Positions 25,241-35,900 of a stretch of DNA of 64,000 bases are shown here, in pieces (position 1 is the first letter of the stretch; the number at the start of each line of letters is the position of its first letter). The stretch comes from Symbiodinium kawagutii (taxonomy: Eukaryota; Sar; Dinophyceae; Suessiales; Symbiodiniaceae), in contig VSDK01025490.1 in assembly GCA_009767595.1 (NCBI GenBank), positions 75,166 through 139,165 on the forward strand, written 5' to 3'. The notes beneath the pieces were generated by a model. It was given only the letters and a program-made list of their open reading frames with translations, was not told the origin of the DNA and ran no database searches. Both the position numbers and the translations under genes were made by a program.

Positions 25241-25663
25241 TTGACGAGATCTGTTGAGCTTGCCACAGGAGTCATGCATCTGGGGACCAAACTTGGCCCT
25301 ACTGTCGAGTGGGCAGTTGGATTGCTGCCAGTGTACCTTGGCAAACATGCAGCTTGGAACACATTCCTTGGTGAGTTGGATGTTGGAGCTGCCTTTGATC
25401 CAACCTTTCCAAAGTGGAGCCATGAAGGGACAGGGGGAATTGACCAGTTGCCCATTTTTGACCTCCCAGGTTGGCGCTTTCAGCGGCTTGCCCAGATGAG
25501 ATGCGCGTGCATAGCGAACCGCAGCAGCCATGTGCGTCACGGTCCAAGCTACAAGAACTTGGAGCTGATGGAGGAGCGAGGACCTGGAGACGGGACCAAA
25601 GTGACCCTGAGAGATTTGCAGAACGCGAAAAAAGCCACGGAAACAGTGGGTGGTTTTATTTGA
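25241..25663 (+). CDS. Unassigned open frame, about 140 codons
   Basis: The frame opens with TTG, not ATG, so it is probably an exon or exons. It contains LGPTVEWAVGLLPVYLGKHA, ELDVGAAFDPTFPKWSHEGT and ELMEERGPGDGTKVTLRDLQ and ends at TGA 25661. A GT donor may split it after FDLP (near 25469). Minus-strand frames are also open. It reads like protein, but I recognise no family. Confidence 0.4.
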   Translation: MTRSVELATGVMHLGTKLGPTVEWAVGLLPVYLGKHAAWNTFLGELDVGAAFDPTFPKWSHEGTGGIDQLPIFDLPGWRFQRLAQMRCACIANRSSHVRHGPSYKNLELMEERGPGDGTKVTLRDLQNAKKATETVGGFI

Positions 25664-25681
25664 TTCCTTGAGCAGCTTCTT

Positions 25682-26100
25682 TCATCTGGACTTTTTGTTT
25701 GCGTTTCTTCCACTTTTGCTTATAACATTCACAGACTTCTGCTTCGAACAATAGGGCAATGGTGTGTCTTTGACAAAGTGAGAGAGGTTTTGAACATCTA
25801 CTTTTGAAAGGACTGTGTCGATGTTCAAGGCATCAGCGACTGACTGGAAATCATTTCGAGAGAAAGTTTTGGAATCCACAAAGGGAAAGAACCTGATCAT
25901 AGCGACATAGAAATAGTTGAGCTCCAAAATCAAGGTGGGTGACCTCCAATTCTAGCTCGGCAATTTGCAGGGTCCATATAATGTTTGAAATCAGGCTCAA
26001 GCAAATGTCAGACTTGGCAGCAAATTTGAAGTTGTCCTTGGAATCCTGATGATGATCTTGGAGATCGTTTCCATTGTTTTGACTGGGTCAAGCTGCCGAG
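25682..26100 (-). CDS. Candidate minus-strand coding block, unassigned
   Basis: From about 26090 down to 25856 one minus frame is open for nearly 80 codons and contains DSKDNFKFAAKSDICLSLIS and IAELELEVTHLDFGAQL. A second frame from 25933 to 25682 contains RFFPFVDSKTFSRNDFQSVA. Several frames are open together because the block is poor in TAA/TAG/TGA on this strand, so the call is weak. If real, it interrupts the plus-strand run of genes. Confidence 0.25.
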
Positions 26101-26626
26101 GTACCTTGATTGGTTCAAAGTGACTTCGCCAAACTGGCGAGGAAACATGCACCAGCTGTGCTTCGTGTGGCATGGGAAGGTCATGACAGCCTTCCCATGC
26201 CGCAATGTGTAGCTGGCACAACAAGGGGCTGCGGATGCATTCCATCCACTCTCGTTGAGGTCTTCAGCCATGGTGCCGCTTCACCCGGTGCAAGCAACAA
26301 GTCTGTTGGATCTGGCACTGAGATCCAACGGAGTTGTTGCTGCACTAGAGGCGCTTGTTCGTTGAACACTTTGGAGGTCGCAATGCAAAGATGATAAAAT
26401 CTTGTATCAACGAGAATGTCGATGTTTGTTGTTGACAGATGTTCAAGGCAAACTTATCGTCAAAAACTTCCAGGGCTGAGAAAGCGTGGCACGTTTGGAG
26501 AAGCCCCAGGAAAGCTGGAGGTGACTTGAGAATCCCTGCAGCTGCAGTTGCGACATTTCTCTGGGCTCTCTGGCGGGAGAAACCGGCTGACGTTGCTGCT
26601 GCCACAGCGGTCACTAGGAGGTGCTT

Positions 26627-26682
26627 CCAAGATCTTCCAAGATCTTCCAAGATCTTCCAAGATCTTCCAAGATCTTCCAAGT
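26627..26682. repeat. 10-bp tandem repeat gatcttccaa
   Basis: Five perfect 10-bp units (gatcttccaa) flanked by near-copies (gtgcttccaa, gtgcttggcg). Each unit junction contains the palindrome AGATCT. Confidence 0.9.
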
Positions 26683-26853
26683 GCTTGGCGAAGCTCTTGA
26701 GTCTTTGGGCTTTCAAACGCTTTCAAAGAAAAAACACAGGACCTTCCCAACAAAAACTTTGGAGATGCAAAAGTTGACTTCAAAGCTCGAGCTTTCCTCC
26801 CAGTGATGCGAAATTCTACTTGGCAAGTCTACATTGGGGGCATGAATCTGTGC

Positions 26854-27005
26854 ATGAGAGGATTCTCAAGCACCGCACTGGGATCCAGCTGTGGAAACCA
26901 AACATTAGTTATGCGTTGCGACGCTGAGGTACGCAGTAGGAACGCGACCCCAAACATGTGGTTTCCACAGCTGGATCCCAGTGCGGTGCTTGAGAATCCT
27001 CTCAT
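26854..27005. repeat. Perfect 47-bp inverted repeat (foldback element)
   Basis: Left arm 26854-26900 (starts ATGAGAGGATTCTCAAGCAC, ends CAGCTGTGGAAACCA) and right arm 26959-27005 are exact reverse complements over 47 bp, with a 58-nt spacer. An RNA copy would form a long perfect hairpin. No flanking duplication was found. Confidence 0.95.
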
Positions 27006-28964
27006 TGGAAGGCCATGAAAGCCATAGGCAGTTCCTTGAGAATCTTTGTGCAAAGTTGGAGGAACCTCGCAGGCGAAGGATTCCACGAACCTTGCCGGAA
27101 GATTCTCAAGGAAGTGGAACGCCCGGGTTGCATCACTGATGTGATCCTTGGATGCCATCATAAACACCCGAAGGCATTCACGTTTTGAACTGCACTGATC
27201 TCTCATCCTGCTGGCGGCAGTCCACTGCAATGTCGACGCTGAGACCCCGAACCAAACCGGTTTCTCCCCTCGGCAATATGAATCGACAGCCTACAGGAAG
27301 AACTGCAATGGGAAGGCTTCCAGCATTGAAAAGTTGTCGAGTTCAGGAGCTGATCATTGATCAGTAAGGCTCGAAAAATCTGGGCCTGAGGATTCTTTGA
27401 AGCATCGCCTTGCTTCGATTGCTTCGAAAGTCCGTAATCAAAGTACTGTAGGTGTTTTGGCGGATCATCAGCTTCCAGGGCTGAAAACGCGTGGCGCATT
27501 TGGAAGCAGAAATAGCAATAGCAGCTATAGCATTAGCACGAACGATGCCAATGCCAATCAATGCCGATACCTATACCCATAGCGATGGTAACAACAGCAG
27601 CAATTTCAGCATGGTGACACTTCCCAAATCGATGGACATTTGGTGACAGCAGCTGCTGTAGCGAGGTTGGGGCGGAACGGCCTCCAAAATGTTCTCATTC
27701 AACATGTCACTGTGCCGGCACAGCTTCTTCACTCATACAGGACGCTTGGAAATGCCGATAGTCATTGAAGCAAGCGAAACAGATGCATAATGCCATGTAA
27801 AAAGTCTAACGCCATTGATTTTTGCAATTTCATGAAACTTCTTGCATTTGAGGGCTTTCGCCCATTTGTCCAACGCGTTTCTTGCGAAATCGCCACGCGG
27901 AACTGTGAAATGCGCACACCAGTGGTACTTGAGTCGTCGGTTTGACTGTCAGGGAGGAATTTATGGAAAATCTATCTCCCACCAGTGCTTCTATCCACCA
28001 GTGGGGTCCTATCTCATTGGTTTCCCTTCTCAGAACCTGGACCTTGCCGCCATGGCAAGAATTTTGGCCCTACTCTTCAGCCAGGCGAGTCGATTGCTAC
28101 CATTTGTTCATCACTTGATTGCTATCTTCGGATGGTGAATCAACATTCGCTATTGTTGGTAGCAATGGTTCATGATGATTCATCAGTTGTTTTACATGGT
28201 TTCCCTATTTTTACTAGCTAAAATGGAAGTTATCACCTGTGAAAGCAGCTATTTGTCAAGCAGGATTTCAGCAATTCAGAGGTCTTGTGGTCGAAGGGTG
28301 TGGACGCTGTTGTCGAGCCACTGCTTGCACTGACACCCCATGTTCCTTTGAAAGACGGCACAGGTTTGTCTTGTACCCCAAGCCCTCTAGATTCCATGGT
28401 AAAATGACAGTTTTTGTTTTCAATCGCACATAACCCTGCATTTTTTAAGACCCAATGGAAGAAGAAGCACAGGACAATGATCAACCAGAAGCATAACTTA
28501 TCGCATGTGAAGCAACAATGCCAGAGGAAGCATTTTCAACATTTTTCAAAGATATCCCCCAGAATCAGCAGTGATCAACCCTCAATCCACAGAATCTCAA
28601 TCCTCGCATCGCGTTGCTCACCCTGTGACCCAGGCCTCAACAGACCAGGCTCGCGGAAGGAGCGATCTTTGAGGTTTGCGACCTCGATCCATGGATGGTC
28701 AATCCCTGAAACAGCTGGCGAGATCAGCCTTTTTGGAGGTTTCTGAAGCCATTGGGTACCTCAAAAAGGGTTGATGAGATCATGTAGAATTCGCCATTAA
28801 GCATGAATCAACCATTAATAAGCCGTTCACAATTTATTAATCGTATGAATTAGCAGTCAGTTTATCAACCAGTAGTTCAACGTTCATTTAGTTCACAACT
28901 CATAAACCATTTTCAGTTGAGCATTCATCAACGTTGGTTCAGTTGCATCATCGCCGCTCGCGAG

Positions 28965-29030
28965 GTGCCACCTGGTCACTTGCAGCCCTTTGGCAGCTGG
29001 GCACCGGGTGAGCCCGTGGAGGACATGCCC
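28965..29030 (+). CDS. Candidate short coding exon
   Basis: A GC-rich island between AT-rich repeats, after a cgcgag acceptor, reads VPPGHLQPFGSWAPGEPVED on the plus strand. It resembles the short exons of the neighbouring genes but could not be linked to any. Confidence 0.35.
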
Positions 29031-29466
29031 AGCATTCATCAGCAGCCATCACTAATCTTCGCTGACCACCATTAACCATCATCAGTGTTTTTTTTGACCA
29101 TCAGTCCAGTGGTTAGTGGTTGTTAGTGGTGGTTGGTGGTGGTTAGTGGTGGTTAGTGGTGGTTAGAATTGGTGTGCTTAGTGGTTTCGACCATGAATCG
29201 TCAGAATCGGCAGTGAATTATTAACAGTAGGAGACCAGTGATGTATTAAGTTGTTGGGATCATAGGATTGATACACATGCAGTTCAGCACAGCCATGCAG
29301 TCTTTCGCTGTTTTGTGTGCCATGTTGATGAAAATTTGAGGGTTGAACTCCGTTGAATTTGCTGAGCCAAGCAGATGATACCATTTCTTCTTGGCTCGAT
29401 AGCTTAAGGCCTGCGCCGGCAGAGGCGCAGACATCCACGTGCAAAATGAAAGACGTATATGAAATC
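29031..29466. other. No gene; ggtggttagt repeats
   Basis: 29105-29165 is a run of gtggttagtg units. The rest is AT-rich without a coding signal. Confidence 0.5.
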
Positions 29467-29571
29467 ATGGGTCTTTCTCAAAACAGGATACCCCCGAAAT
29501 CATTCACTAAAAACCACTTATAGTAACAAAGCAACCATTTTTGTGGGTTCCCTATTTTGAGAAACATCCAT
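29467..29571. repeat. MITE-like element with both terminal inverted repeats, 105 bp
   Basis: Left end ATGGGTCTTTCTCAAAACAG; the right end read on the minus strand is ATGGATGTTTCTCAAAATAG. The two ends match over about 22 of 27 bases. The interior is AT-rich with no coding capacity. This is the best-preserved copy in the window. Confidence 0.8.
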
Positions 29572-29930
29572 ATGAAACATATTAAGATGATTATCAATGG
29601 ATTGGACTCCTGAAGGGTTTACGCATCGTGTTTTTGCAAGACTCGAGATGCCAAGATCATCAACACTTAAGTGCAAAATGGTAAGATCATTTTAATTCCG
29701 CAGAGCCCCTTCACCAAAGAATTGTGAGAAGTCAATCTCAGGATGAATTTCTTGTTGTATTCTTGGGTTTCTGCTGGGCTTATTACTTGTACTAAGCATC
29801 AATTAAGCATCAATGAATCAATCATGGTTGATAGGGTATCATCCATTTCTTAAGTCTTTAAAACTACTTATTACGGGTTTTGTTCACCCCAATCATTTCT
29901 GCTTCACCAAGCATTCTGATGGGTCACCAG
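29572..29930. other. Upstream region of the helicase gene
   Basis: No gene and no TATA-like or other defined promoter element recognised. Moderately AT-rich. Confidence 0.4.
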
Positions 29931-29939
29931 TCACAGCAG
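29931..29939 (+). promoter_or_regulatory. Probable trans-splice acceptor of the helicase gene
   Basis: tcacagcag lies about 32 nt upstream of the ATG at 29971. The leader that would follow is GC-rich, unlike the DNA before it. Confidence 0.4.
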
Positions 29940-29970
29940 CAGTGCTCGCTCGGCCCCGGCCGCGGTCGCC

Positions 29971-32900
29971 ATGGCGGGCACCCGAGATTGGTCGACACTG
30001 GAGGTGTCAGAGGCGGGGTGCAACCAGAAACCAAGGTTTTTATTGGTAGCAAAAACCTCCCTTATTGACGAACCCCCGTCAGTAGTTAGATGGTGGTTTC
30101 TGAGAATAGGGGACCCAAAAAATGGCTGGTTTACTACTATAGATGGTTAATCTGGTGGTTACTTCAGTAGTTAGATGGCTATGGGTCAGTATTAACAAGC
30201 AATTTCATGGGGGACAATGACCAAGCAATAATAAGGAAATGAATGGTCAATGATAGGTGAGGCAGGGGTACAGGGTTTTGACCCAGAGCCAGATCCAGAA
30301 TGATAACCCCCCTTCAAGTAGTTAGATCCGTATGAATGACCCCCCTTATTGATAATCACCAGCTACTGAGCAGGTAAACTGGGGATGGTTTATTCATGTG
30401 TGATCTACCATGAGTAAATAATGACCTTTTCACTTGGCCTGGAAGCCCGCCCTAATTGGGTATCATGGTTAAGTAAGGACTAGTAGTGATGCTTGTGCAC
30501 GGTTGGCAAGCAATAGTTATCAGGATTAGCAGTGGTCTTTGATTGGGTAAACAATGGTTATGATTATCAGTGATGTTTGATTGATTGGTTGATGCTCGTT
30601 TGACCACAACAAGAACAAGAGCATCAAAAACAAAAACAATGATAATATTTACTAGGTAAGAAGGCTAATAAGAATATCGACAACTGCAAGAACAACTGCA
30701 AGGGCCCGAAGCAACTGCGGCCCCACAGGGAACAAGAGAGTGCAGGCAATGACCAAAGAGGTACCGACGGGGCAATTTCGTATTCACTGCCACCAAGCGA
30801 CGACGATGTTCCCTGAATTCTTGGTTCAATCTTACACAAAGGTGCTTCTCATTGAAGCACTGTTAAAGCACCAGTGGGTATCCCACTCATAGACGACGAG
30901 ATCCGTTTCCACTCACATCCCACCACTCACATCGAGTCGGTTGAGTCGCCCCTTGCTGGGTGTCCAGCTGCATCCCGGAATGTCCAGCGCTGCAGGGCAC
31001 TCAACGCTTCATCCAGCAGATGGGCTTCAAGCGGATGACCCCGGTGCAGGCCATCACCATCCCGTTGTTGCTGAAGCAACGGGACGTGGCGGTGGAGGTG
31101 GGAGCCCCATGGCAGCTGTTTGATTGAGGAAGTGGTGACTTTCATCCCTGGTTGAGGAGCTGTTGGTTCCTGTCTCTCAACAATGTACATGTCTAGGTCG
31201 ATATGAGATGTGCACATGGAGGCAATGTCATGTCCGACAATCTTCTGTAGAGCACTGTGTGATGTTCGAAGTGACTTTGTATCCTGGTGGCTGCCACCCC
31301 TTGCAGGCCTGCACAGGATCCGGCAAGACCTTGGCCTTTCTGATCCCCAGCTTCGAGATCATGTGCCGCGCCCTGTCTGAGGGCGTCACCCGGCGCCCGG
31401 GCAGCTTGCAACTCATGGTGGGCACCGCCATCATAGCACCCACCAGAGAGCTAGCGGCACAGATCTACGAGGTCTTTGGGACATACCTCACAGCGGCCAA
31501 GATGGATCTTTGCGCCAGGCCTGGGGCTTCAAAAACATTTTTATAGTTGGTTTAGTACCTATAAAAATGGTTAATAAAGGATGAGTTGCGGTTTCCACAC
31601 TTAGCTGGAACTGTAGATTAGCATTGATGAATCATAGTTGGAACTGTAGATTTACTATGGATTATCCGTTAACCAGAATGATAGTCAAACATGTGGATGG
31701 ATGGATTTGGATGAAGGAACTGTCCGAACTTTGCAGTCCAAGCACGGGATAAGTTGTTGAAAGAGGCTTTCGAACCGCAGAGCTCCAGAATTCAACAGGC
31801 AGAATGGATAGCGGCATCGGTTTTCGGTCCCCATTTAACGTACATGGTAATATGGTCATAGTTGAACTGTAGTGGGTATTGCCCACATATCCACCGTACT
31901 GGTAGCCATGAGCCGGAGATATTCACCATTGGCTTGCTTATTGATCAATAGCTATCGTTGCCCATTCACCATAAGCATAGTTTTTATCCATATTCTACTG
32001 ACCGACTACGGTTCATCACCATTAATCAGAGTTGTTAACCATGGTGCTTAAAAACATCTACCAATATTCATCACTATTGAAAGATAAATGCTATCCACTA
32101 ATCCCCATGGCTCACCACGGTCGCCACGTTGGATCAGGCTGAGCCGCCAGCTCTGCGTGGGCGGCTCCGACGCCAAAGGCGCGGCCGCGGCGCTCCGGCG
32201 CCTGGCGGCCGCGGAGGCGGCGCCGGTGCCGCTGCACCTGGTGGCGGCCACGCCGGGGAGGCTGCGGGCGCTGCTGCAGCTGGGGGAGACGCCGATGAAC
32301 ATGAGACTTGAAGTGAAGCTGGGGGGATGGGGGGATGGGTGGTGGGTGGGGGAAGCAGCTGGGGATGGGGCTGGGAGAGGGGGACTGGGTGGGATGGGTG
32401 GGAAGCAACCAGGGCAGCTGGGAGCACCAGGTGGAGAAAACCAGGGGAAGCACCAGCTGGAAAATTTTGATTGAAGGAGGCGCCTTGATGCTTCTTGTGT
32501 CTTTAGGCATCCTGAACTAACTTGGAACAACACTCATCCTGGTCTCGAGGTTGATCGTGGACATGTTGGAACATGTATCCTTTTGCTGATCAGGTTTTGT
32601 GTTGGAAAATTGACCAACAATGGGATTAAACGGGTTTGGGATTCCAGCACTTGGGGGTTCTTTGAGGGTTGAGTGAGCTCAGGAAAAGCTTGGAATTGCT
32701 GGTTCTTGATGAGGCCAAGCATGTCAGCGAGGATTGTCGTTCTTAAGGGCCTGTTTTTGATGCGATTCTTTGGGATGGATCCCTGCAGGGTTAGTAGTGG
32801 TTAACTATGGTTAACTGTATGGTTAATAATGGCTAATAACTATAAGGGTTAACTAACCAACAATGGTAATAATATTGGTTAATAATAAGGTGTCCTCCAG

Positions 32901-35900
32901 GGCAAATCCCTGCAGGCTGACAGTTTGTTAAAGTTGGGCTTCGCTATGGACATCCAAGCGATTCTGGCGGCTGTGCCCAAACAACGCCGCACGGGGCTCT
33001 TCAGTGCTACCCTCACCACTGAGCTGCAGAGGATCATGAAGACCGGCATGCGGAACCCGGTGCACGTTTGTGTGCGCTTGAAGCGTCCAGCTGAAGATGA
33101 GGCCCAGAAGGCTTTGAAAGTGAGGAAGAAACTGCCGGAAGCCATTGCAGATGGAAGTGTGGAGCAGAAAGAGGAGGAGAAGAAGCCGGTGGTGAGTCAC
33201 GAGTTGCCAACGAAGTTGAGCAATTACTATTTACAGCTGCCGGCGACAGAGCGCTTCGGTTTTCTAAGGCATTTTTTGCAGGCGCCCGAGGTCCGAAGTA
33301 GCAAAACCATCGTTTTCTTCCTGACCTGTGCCACTGTGGATTACTTCCACGTGCTGTTGCGTGATTTGATCGACCTTCGAGGAAGCAGCAAGGGCAAGAA
33401 GGGCAAGAAATCCAAGCCCGAAGTGATTCGCATCGAAAAACTGCACGGTCAAATGGATCCTACTGCGAGATCCCGTGCCTACGAGAAATTCTGTAAAAGT
33501 CCTGCAGAAGAAGGAGCTGTTTTATTGGCCACCGATGTTGCAGCGCGCGGCATCGACGTGGAAGCTGTCCAGTGGATCGTGCAAGTGGATCCGCCCACAG
33601 ATCCTGCTGCCTTTGTTCACAGGATCGGTCGCACAGCGCGTGCTGGGCAGAGTGGCAGGGGGGGGGGGGTTTGCCGCATGAGGATGGCTACCTGCCATTC
33701 TTGGAAAAGCGAGGCATCCAACTGGAGGAGCTTCCAGATGAGCTCAGAGTGGATGGAGAGGCTGCCAGCAGCACTCTGAAGAAGTGTAAACGAATGGTGG
33801 AAACTGACCGCGCGGTGATGTTGAAATCCACCAAGGCCTTCTTGTCGTTCGTCAGGGCCTACCAGGCAGGGATGCTTTGTCCAAAAGGCAATCGAAGACT
33901 CGTTTTGAAATTTGTTTCTTCCATAAAATCCGCCCCACAGCTGGTCGGTTTTCCAATGAAAATGACTACCCGCAATACATCCAGTCCCTGTAGATCCAGC
34001 ATGAGCTAACCCCACTTTTCGGGATGCCACGTCAGCCAGTCATCTTCCCAGCCTTGGTCAGCAGTTGTTTCAAGGTGTTGCTCGGCTCAGGAGCATCAGC
34101 TGCCGTTCCTCTTTCCTTTCAAAGACTTGGACCTGGGGAACTTGGCCACGGGCTACGCCTTGTTGAGACTGCCTCGGATCAAAGAGATCCTGGGGAAATC
34201 CGTCAAAGGCTTCCAGCAAAGCGAGGCCCTGGGATACCTTGGGAGACCCTGGGAGACAAGAAGCTCTAAGGTCAAGGAAAAGCAGCAGTTTTTTGCATGT
34301 GAAAGATTAGATTCCTGATTCGTTTGAAGTTTTTCATGATGTTGAAGGATTGTTCTCTTTCAGCTTCAGCCGTTCAGAAACCTTCGAAACCAGCACCAGG
34401 TGGATCCGGCGTCAGTTCCTTTCAAGAACAAGAAGCAAGAGAAGCAGCGGAAGGCCACGCTGTCCACTGCCTTCCCTATCCCCGCTTGACCCCACACAAT
34501 ACCAGTTTCATCCGATGGTCTTGATTGATCCGACCAAGAGATCAAAGTTTCGATGCCTTGAAAAGAGCGAGGTTTTGTCCTTGCCTAGTTGTTTAGCCAA
34601 CTGTATTAGCCAAGGATTTCCAAAGCCTATCCAGTAATTATACGGCCATGTTTTGCCCTTTTCCTTGGGATTCTCCAAGCTTTCAGACCAGGAGAAGCTT
34701 GCACAGGATCTGGAAGAGTGGGAAAAGAACAAGGACTCAACCAGTGCAGCTATACAACCACAGTGGTTTACCCATGATTGTTATTTTCTTCAATGCTCAC
34801 AGTGGCTCTATTTGCAGAGTTGCCAATTTGGCCCCCCTGACAATGATTCAGCTGCAAACTGGGAAACTGCCTGTATAACCTGCTAGTCATGGAAGGATCA
34901 TGGATGTTGCCCACCGTTAACTAAGAATCAGCAACCCACCAACCCTATCGGCTGAGACCGTTACAAGGGCTGAGCAGCAGGTTGCGGGTCGGTTGGAACT
35001 CAGAGCCCATTCCAGTGAAATCCACCTGCTGGAAGATGGGCTTGGGATTTCTATCTCCGTCTATCCAGATGTTGGATTACCAATGCTTGGGAGATTGTCA
35101 TGAGCTTTTCAGGTCAAAGAATCAAATTCATGCAACACCTGATCCCTTGATTTTGTTAACATGTTACATGGAATGATCCAGGGTTCACCTGACCAGGAAG
35201 AGGAGAAGAAAGCACAGCTGCAGAAGCAGAGACAGGCAGCCAAGGCGGGTGCCGAGAGTTCGCACATTGAATTTTTCAGGAGCCATACATGGTGGTTTCT
35301 CAAGCCGTAGGAACACCCTCAAAAACGATGGGTTTATTGCCACAAATGGTTAAACAAGGATGGTTTGGGGGTACCCCTCTTTTGAGAAACCAATTGAAGC
35401 TATGGATTCCTATCAAAAGCTCAAAATATGGTCACACCAGCAAGAACCATAACTACTATCAACAGCAACTTTCGAAGTTGCTTTGGATCTGAACCTTTTA
35501 TGAAACTCTTGCTGCAGTTCAATATCCTGTCTTCAAAGGCAGGTTTCTCTAGTAATAACATGACATGAGTCTCATGAACTGTTTTCTAGCCATTGCACAC
35601 AAGTTGATACCCATCAAAAATGGTTCTTGTGTGGACATGAACCATGATGAACTCATCTTCTTTTTGGAGGGACAATACCTGAAGTGCTTGTGATTGCTGG
35701 TTGCTCAGGATGCTGCCAAAGCAGAGAAGAATCGGACAAGGAGAAAGACATACATGAACAGAGAAACGTGGGTGCATTCAAAATTGCAGTACCCCGAAAC
35801 TTGATGATTTGTCAAGCTAAGGTGTCAGAAGAGAATCGTTTCGAATAGTTTAGGCACCCATTCTGAATTGCCCCAGATTATGACACAGGGTGTTTTCACA

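Larger units (their letters stand above)
26101..28964. other. Mostly unassigned, with repeats
   Basis: Contains the 10-bp array (26630) and the 47-bp inverted repeat (26854-27005). Open frames occur on both strands (for example 26439-26777 plus, 27842-28138 plus, 28414-28746 plus) without recognisable families. Related short blocks such as cttccagggctgaaa occur at 26467 and 27471. Confidence 0.35.

Noticed and set aside
25205..25540. Minus-strand 111-codon gene
   Set aside because: The plus-strand frame over the same block reads more like protein, and three minus frames are open at once, so I kept only the plus candidate.
32088..32474. A 128-codon gene and its Ala/Pro-rich minus-strand partner
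   Set aside because: The plus frame is the helicase exon carrying motif Ib plus intron sequence. The minus frames are shadows of GC-rich coding DNA.
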